The translations under genes were made by a program, and so were the position numbers. Under the pieces are notes generated by a model, which had not been told where the DNA came from, did not search any database, and saw only the letters and a list, made by a program, of their open reading frames with translations. DNA of 16,551 nucleotides from Pirellulales bacterium (lineage in GTDB: Bacteria > Planctomycetota > Planctomycetia > Pirellulales > Thermoguttaceae): contig DAOWNK010000038.1 in the NCBI GenBank assembly GCA_030642635.1, forward strand, positions 1 to 16,551, read 5' to 3'. Below, in pieces: positions 13,821 to 16,551 of the stretch; the first letter of the stretch is position 1; the number at the start of each line of letters is the position of its first letter.

Positions 13821-15133
13821 GTGTCGGTCCTTCCGACGGCCGGGTGGATGACAACCGGAAAATCGCGTTTATAGTTGGGCCAAACAGCCACGTCGCCTGC
13901 GACGACCAGCTTCCAGTGGATTTCGTTATGATCGGATTTGAACGAGTGCATGGCGCCTTCCGGCACGAGCAACTCGCACTCGTCCTCGAACGGCAGCCCG
14001 CGACGCACCTCGAACCCATCGCGGCGGTACACCTCTCGGTCGTGGACTTTCTTGGTCTCGGTGCGCGTGTCGGTCCCTTGACGATATGTGGCTTTTTCCT
14101 CGCAAACGAGCGAGACGCAAAGCGAGTTCATCACAAGGCGTCCGGCCTGGGAAACGAACAATCGGTACTGTCGGCCGGGGACCAGCGGGTGGTCGGAAAT
14201 TTCGACCATAGTCGGACCGACTCCGGTAGTAAGGAGCAACTGCCGGATGAAACATACGATCAGCGCAATCCCCACCACCACAAACGGCAGGAGGAACAGT
14301 GTGAGTACCCAGTCTGGATTCCCGCCTAAATGATCCTTTGCCACGAACACCACGAACACCGACACTATGCCGTTCCAGAGTACACATGCCAACAGGATAC
14401 CGAAGAGCTTCCAGCCCGGCGAGGCGCCGATGGGCAACCGAAAAGCCAACCTTGTGCCCGGGCTGTTGGTGATGTCGGCGCCGGGCGGGACGTTCGGAAA
14501 TTGCCCAGCGGCCTTATTGCCGGTATCAAACAGATCGCCCCGAGTGGCGTGTCGCGCCATTGCCGCCTGATGCTCGGCAGACTTACCCCAGTGCAGCACA
14601 CGATAGATCAGCCCGATGCCGCCGATTAAAATAAACGAGACCGGCACGATTGCGATCAGCCACATCCACCAGTTGCCGCCACGCACCAGCACAACCTTTT
14701 CCGGATTCAGCGGATCGTACCAGCATGGATATTCGATCGGATGTTCCGGGTCCTTCGTTTCGGTAAAACGGCCGAGAATTTTCTGCGAGTTCTTGCGACT
14801 GCTCGAAGACACCTTATGGATGCCGTACGTCCATGCGAAATACTCCACACCGTCGATCTCGTACTTAATGCGGAACTCCGGGCGATAAAGCGTACCGTCT
14901 TGGTCTTTCTCTTCAGCAATGCGCTTTTGCAGCACGATGCACGTGTGCTCGACGAACTCGTTGCTGACGCGCCATTGAGGGATTACCAGAAGGTAAAACA
15001 GCGCCACGGCCGAGACGCAGCCGAACAGCAGAAACACGGCGTAAAAAAGCATCTCGCCGGCGCTGCCCAGCGTGCTTGAACCGGTACGCCGGTTGCCGCG
15101 CTTCTTGCCGTAGTATCGGAAGCTGCGAGCCAT
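13817..15133 (-). CDS. Four-helix membrane protein, DUF3592-like with arrestin-like C-terminal domain
   Basis: 438 residues. Membrane segments are at about 27-51, 155-178, 241-264 and 276-298. Between the first two lies a soluble DUF3592-like domain (FRIKYEIDGVEYFAWTYG, PIEYPCWYDPLNPEKVVLVRG). The last 130 residues (VEISDHPLVPGRQYRLFVSQ, LCVSLVCEEKATY, LLVPEGAMHSFKSDHNEIHWKLVVAG, RDFPVVIHP) resemble an arrestin-like fold and are predicted to be cytoplasmic if the N-terminus is. The start ATG 15133 lies 31 nt after the alpha-CTD-like gene, and its end overlaps the small arrestin-like gene by 4 nt. The role is unknown; an envelope scaffold or sensor is one inference. Confidence 0.75.
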   Translation of the reverse strand: MARSFRYYGKKRGNRRTGSSTLGSAGEMLFYAVFLLFGCVSAVALFYLLVIPQWRVSNEFVEHTCIVLQKRIAEEKDQDGTLYRPEFRIKYEIDGVEYFAWTYGIHKVSSSSRKNSQKILGRFTETKDPEHPIEYPCWYDPLNPEKVVLVRGGNWWMWLIAIVPVSFILIGGIGLIYRVLHWGKSAEHQAAMARHATRGDLFDTGNKAAGQFPNVPPGADITNSPGTRLAFRLPIGASPGWKLFGILLACVLWNGIVSVFVVFVAKDHLGGNPDWVLTLFLLPFVVVGIALIVCFIRQLLLTTGVGPTMVEISDHPLVPGRQYRLFVSQAGRLVMNSLCVSLVCEEKATYRQGTDTRTETKKVHDREVYRRDGFEVRRGLPFEDECELLVPEGAMHSFKSDHNEIHWKLVVAGDVAVWPNYKRDFPVVIHPAVGRTDT

Positions 15134-15163
15134 GGAATAAGGATATCGTAGTGCTGACGACCG

Positions 15164-15466
15164 TCACCGTGGTTGCAGTGCGGGCATCGGTTGATCGGTC
15201 GTCATCTCACGTTTCCAACTGCGATAAAAACCGACGCCCTCCAGTGCCTGGTACACCTCCTCCAAGGTCTTCTCACCGAAGTTCGATATGGCCAACAGGT
15301 CGTCGCGTGTGCAGTGCAACAGATCGTTGACCGTAAAAATGCCGCGCTCTTCCAGGCAATTTGTCGTTCGCACCGACAGTCCGATCTCGGCGGTGCTCAT
15401 CTCCAACTTTTCCGCCATGTCTTTGGCCCGATTGTCGATCGTCCTAAGCGGGATTCTGGTGTTCAT
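15164..15466 (-). CDS. Stand-alone RNA polymerase alpha-CTD-like protein
   Basis: 100 residues from ATG 15466, chosen over the longer frame to 15541 because GGGAGG stands about 6 nt upstream. Residues of about 31-80 (IGLSVRTTNCLEERGIFTVNDLLHCTRDDLLAISNFGEKTLEEVYQALEGVGF region) match the alpha C-terminal domain of RNA polymerase, with its helix-hairpin-helix (ISNFGEKTLEEV). In the polymerase this domain binds UP-element DNA and activators. Here there is no N-terminal assembly domain, so it cannot replace RpoA; it may bind DNA or sigma/activators as a free module. It is first in the operon with the membrane and arrestin-like genes. Confidence 0.85.
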   Translation of the reverse strand: MNTRIPLRTIDNRAKDMAEKLEMSTAEIGLSVRTTNCLEERGIFTVNDLLHCTRDDLLAISNFGEKTLEEVYQALEGVGFYRSWKREMTTDQPMPALQPR

Positions 15467-15493
15467 GGGTTCCCTCCCAAACAGGAATTGTAG

Positions 15494-15510
15494 GGTGCGT
15501 GGAACGCACC
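15494..15510. repeat. 7-bp perfect hairpin in the alpha-CTD-like gene leader
   Basis: GGTGCGT (15494-15500) and ACGCACC (15504-15510) pair around GGA. It lies between the putative promoter and the Shine-Dalgarno of the alpha-CTD-like gene, so it would be in its 5' leader. Confidence 0.7.
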
Positions 15511-15531
15511 GGAAGTCTACTGCGACTGCCA

Positions 15532-15540
15532 AGTATAGCA
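15532..15540 (-). promoter_or_regulatory. Extended -10 promoter for the alpha-CTD-like operon
   Basis: Read on the minus strand, TGCTATACT combines a TGn extension with TATACT (5/6 match to the -10). No good -35 is seen, which is usual for extended -10 promoters. It lies about 65 nt upstream of ATG 15466. Confidence 0.4.
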
Positions 15541-15673
15541 AGTCTTTGGAATTCGTGTAGTATCTTTCCGGAAAAGTCTGTAATTTGCAGGGTTTTTCAT
15601 ACTAGCACTGCCAGCGTCCGACATCCGCCACGGAGACTGGCGTCCTACGCCGAACTGCGTATACTAAGTAATT

Positions 15674-15732
15674 GCCGCTTGCGGCTTCGCGCAAAGGTAG
15701 AAAGAGTGTATTTCTGCGAAGCCGCAAGCGGC
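15674..15732. repeat. 17-bp perfect inverted repeat upstream of the helicase gene
   Basis: 15674-15690 (GCCGCTTGCGGCTTCGC) and 15716-15732 are exact reverse complements separated by 25 nt. It ends 54 nt before the TTG start of the helicase. No T-run follows. Confidence 0.85.
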
Positions 15733-15786
15733 TGACTATTAACTCCCGATCCCCGACCCCCTATTAAAACATCAAAGGACTACTAC

Positions 15787-16551
15787 TTGAACCACCTCCT
15801 GCAAGACTTAACCGATGCCCAACGCGAGGCGGTGTTGCACGTCGAGGGCCCGCTGCTGATCTTGGCCGGCCCGGGCAGTGGAAAGACCAGGGTGGTTACA
15901 CACCGCGTGGCATATCTACTTACACAGGGTGTGCCTGACCACCAGATACTCGCGCTTACCTTCACAAACAAGGCCGCCGACGAGATGCGCAGACGTGTCG
16001 AGCAGCTTGCACCGGGCCGGTCGGTATGGCTGGGTACGTTTCACCGCTTTTGTGCCAGGTTGCTGCGAAAATATGCACCATTCGTGGGGCTTCAGGAAAA
16101 CTACACAATCTACGACACCAGCGATGGCGCCAGGGCGCTAAAACACGTTATCGAACGGCTCGACATCAACACCATCGACACCAAACGCTGCACTCCGGAG
16201 TCCATCGCCAATGCGATAAGCAGGGCGAAGAACCGGCTTATCTCGCCGGAGCAATACCAACCGAAACCAGGAGACCTGTTGGGAAATGTGGTCGAGCAGG
16301 TTTACCCGGCTTATCAGGCACAACTCAGGGAATCAAATGCCGCCGACTTCGACGACCTGCTTTTTCACATTGCCAAGATGTTGCATGAAAATCCCGAGAT
16401 TCGACGCGGACTCGACCAGCGATACCGTTTCATACTCGTCGACGAGTACCAGGACACGAACCTTGCCCAGTATGATATTGTCCGGCTGCTGTCGATCGAT
16501 CAACCCAACCTGGCGGTAACCGGCGACCCGGACCAGTCGATCTACGGCTGG
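15787..16551 (+). CDS. uvrD: UvrD/PcrA/Rep-family superfamily I DNA helicase (3' truncated by window)
   Basis: 255 codons are visible from TTG 15787; AAAGGA (15774-15779) stands 7 nt upstream and the family N-terminus (LTDAQREAVLHVEGPLLILA) begins just after it. Motifs in order: Q motif in LTDAQREAV, Walker A AGPGSGKT, motif Ia ALTFTNKAADEM, Ib GTFHRF, motif II LVDEYQDTN, motif III TGDPDQSIYGW at the window end. These helicases unwind DNA 3' to 5' in repair and replication restart, using ATP. UvrD, PcrA and Rep cannot be told apart from this part; the DEYQ form occurs in Rep and many others. All catalytic residues seen so far are intact. Confidence 0.93.
   Translation, partial: MNHLLQDLTDAQREAVLHVEGPLLILAGPGSGKTRVVTHRVAYLLTQGVPDHQILALTFTNKAADEMRRRVEQLAPGRSVWLGTFHRFCARLLRKYAPFVGLQENYTIYDTSDGARALKHVIERLDINTIDTKRCTPESIANAISRAKNRLISPEQYQPKPGDLLGNVVEQVYPAYQAQLRESNAADFDDLLFHIAKMLHENPEIRRGLDQRYRFILVDEYQDTNLAQYDIVRLLSIDQPNLAVTGDPDQSIYGW

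Larger units (their letters stand above)
15467..15786. other. Divergent intergenic region between alpha-CTD-like gene and helicase gene
   Basis: 320 nt without a supported gene. It carries a minus-strand extended -10 (15532-15540), a small palindrome (15494-15510), a possible plus-strand -10 TATACT (15660-15665, weak -35) and a 17-bp inverted repeat (15674-15732) in the helicase leader. Confidence 0.6.

Noticed and set aside
16438..16455. DEYQ instead of DEFQ in helicase motif II as an oddity
   Set aside because: DEYQDTN is common in Rep and many UvrD-like helicases, so it is ordinary variation.

Overview
The window looks like a piece of a Planctomycetota chromosome; genus cannot be told from sequence alone. 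Pointers are DUF1559 proteins (type IV pilin-like N-terminus plus the H-x9-DG C-terminal motif), Tat-exported Gfo/Idh/MocA oxidoreductases paired with DUF1080 (3-keto-disaccharide hydrolase) proteins, PEP-CTERM sorting tails, a XylR-type AraC regulator, and many short GC-rich palindromic repeats in the gaps. No rRNA, tRNA, integrase, transposase or CRISPR array was seen.

Region 1 (1-2087, plus strand): the tail of a DUF1559 gene, then a Tat-signal Gfo/Idh/MocA oxidoreductase behind a plausible sigma70 promoter, then a DUF1080 protein that appears to have lost the middle of its domain.

Region 2 (2097-7111, minus strand; read from 7111 down): a LamG-like PEP-CTERM protein, a 37-codon overlapping second PEP-CTERM tail, a DUF1559 pilin-like protein, a small transthyretin-like lipoprotein, an intact DUF1080 protein, a second Tat-signal Gfo/Idh/MocA protein, and a decayed fragment of a paralogue of the lipoprotein gene. 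The Gfo/DUF1080 pairs point to oxidation and cleavage of glycosides through 3-keto intermediates outside the cytoplasm. Divergent from this block (7533-8713, plus) is a XylR-like sugar-responsive regulator whose reading frame seems to be broken at an A6 run just after its natural start.

Region 3 (8710-12181, minus; read from 12181 down): a secreted Cys-rich repeat protein, an OBG/DRG-like GTPase with a TGS domain, and PolX (X-family polymerase plus PHP phosphoesterase). The three are separated by 5 nt and by a 1-nt overlap. PolX and the regulator converge with both stop codons inside one CTAG.

Region 4 (12412-15466, minus; read from 15466 down): a stand-alone RNA polymerase alpha-CTD-like protein, a four-helix membrane protein with a DUF3592-like part and an arrestin-like C-terminal domain, a small arrestin-like protein (ATGA overlap), and a P-loop ATPase carrying an in-frame palindromic repeat. 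This operon is the least characterised gene set here. A MITE-like nested inverted repeat lies downstream of it.

Region 5 (15787-16551, plus): the 5' part of a UvrD/PcrA/Rep helicase starting at TTG, cut by the window end; a 17-bp inverted repeat sits in its leader.
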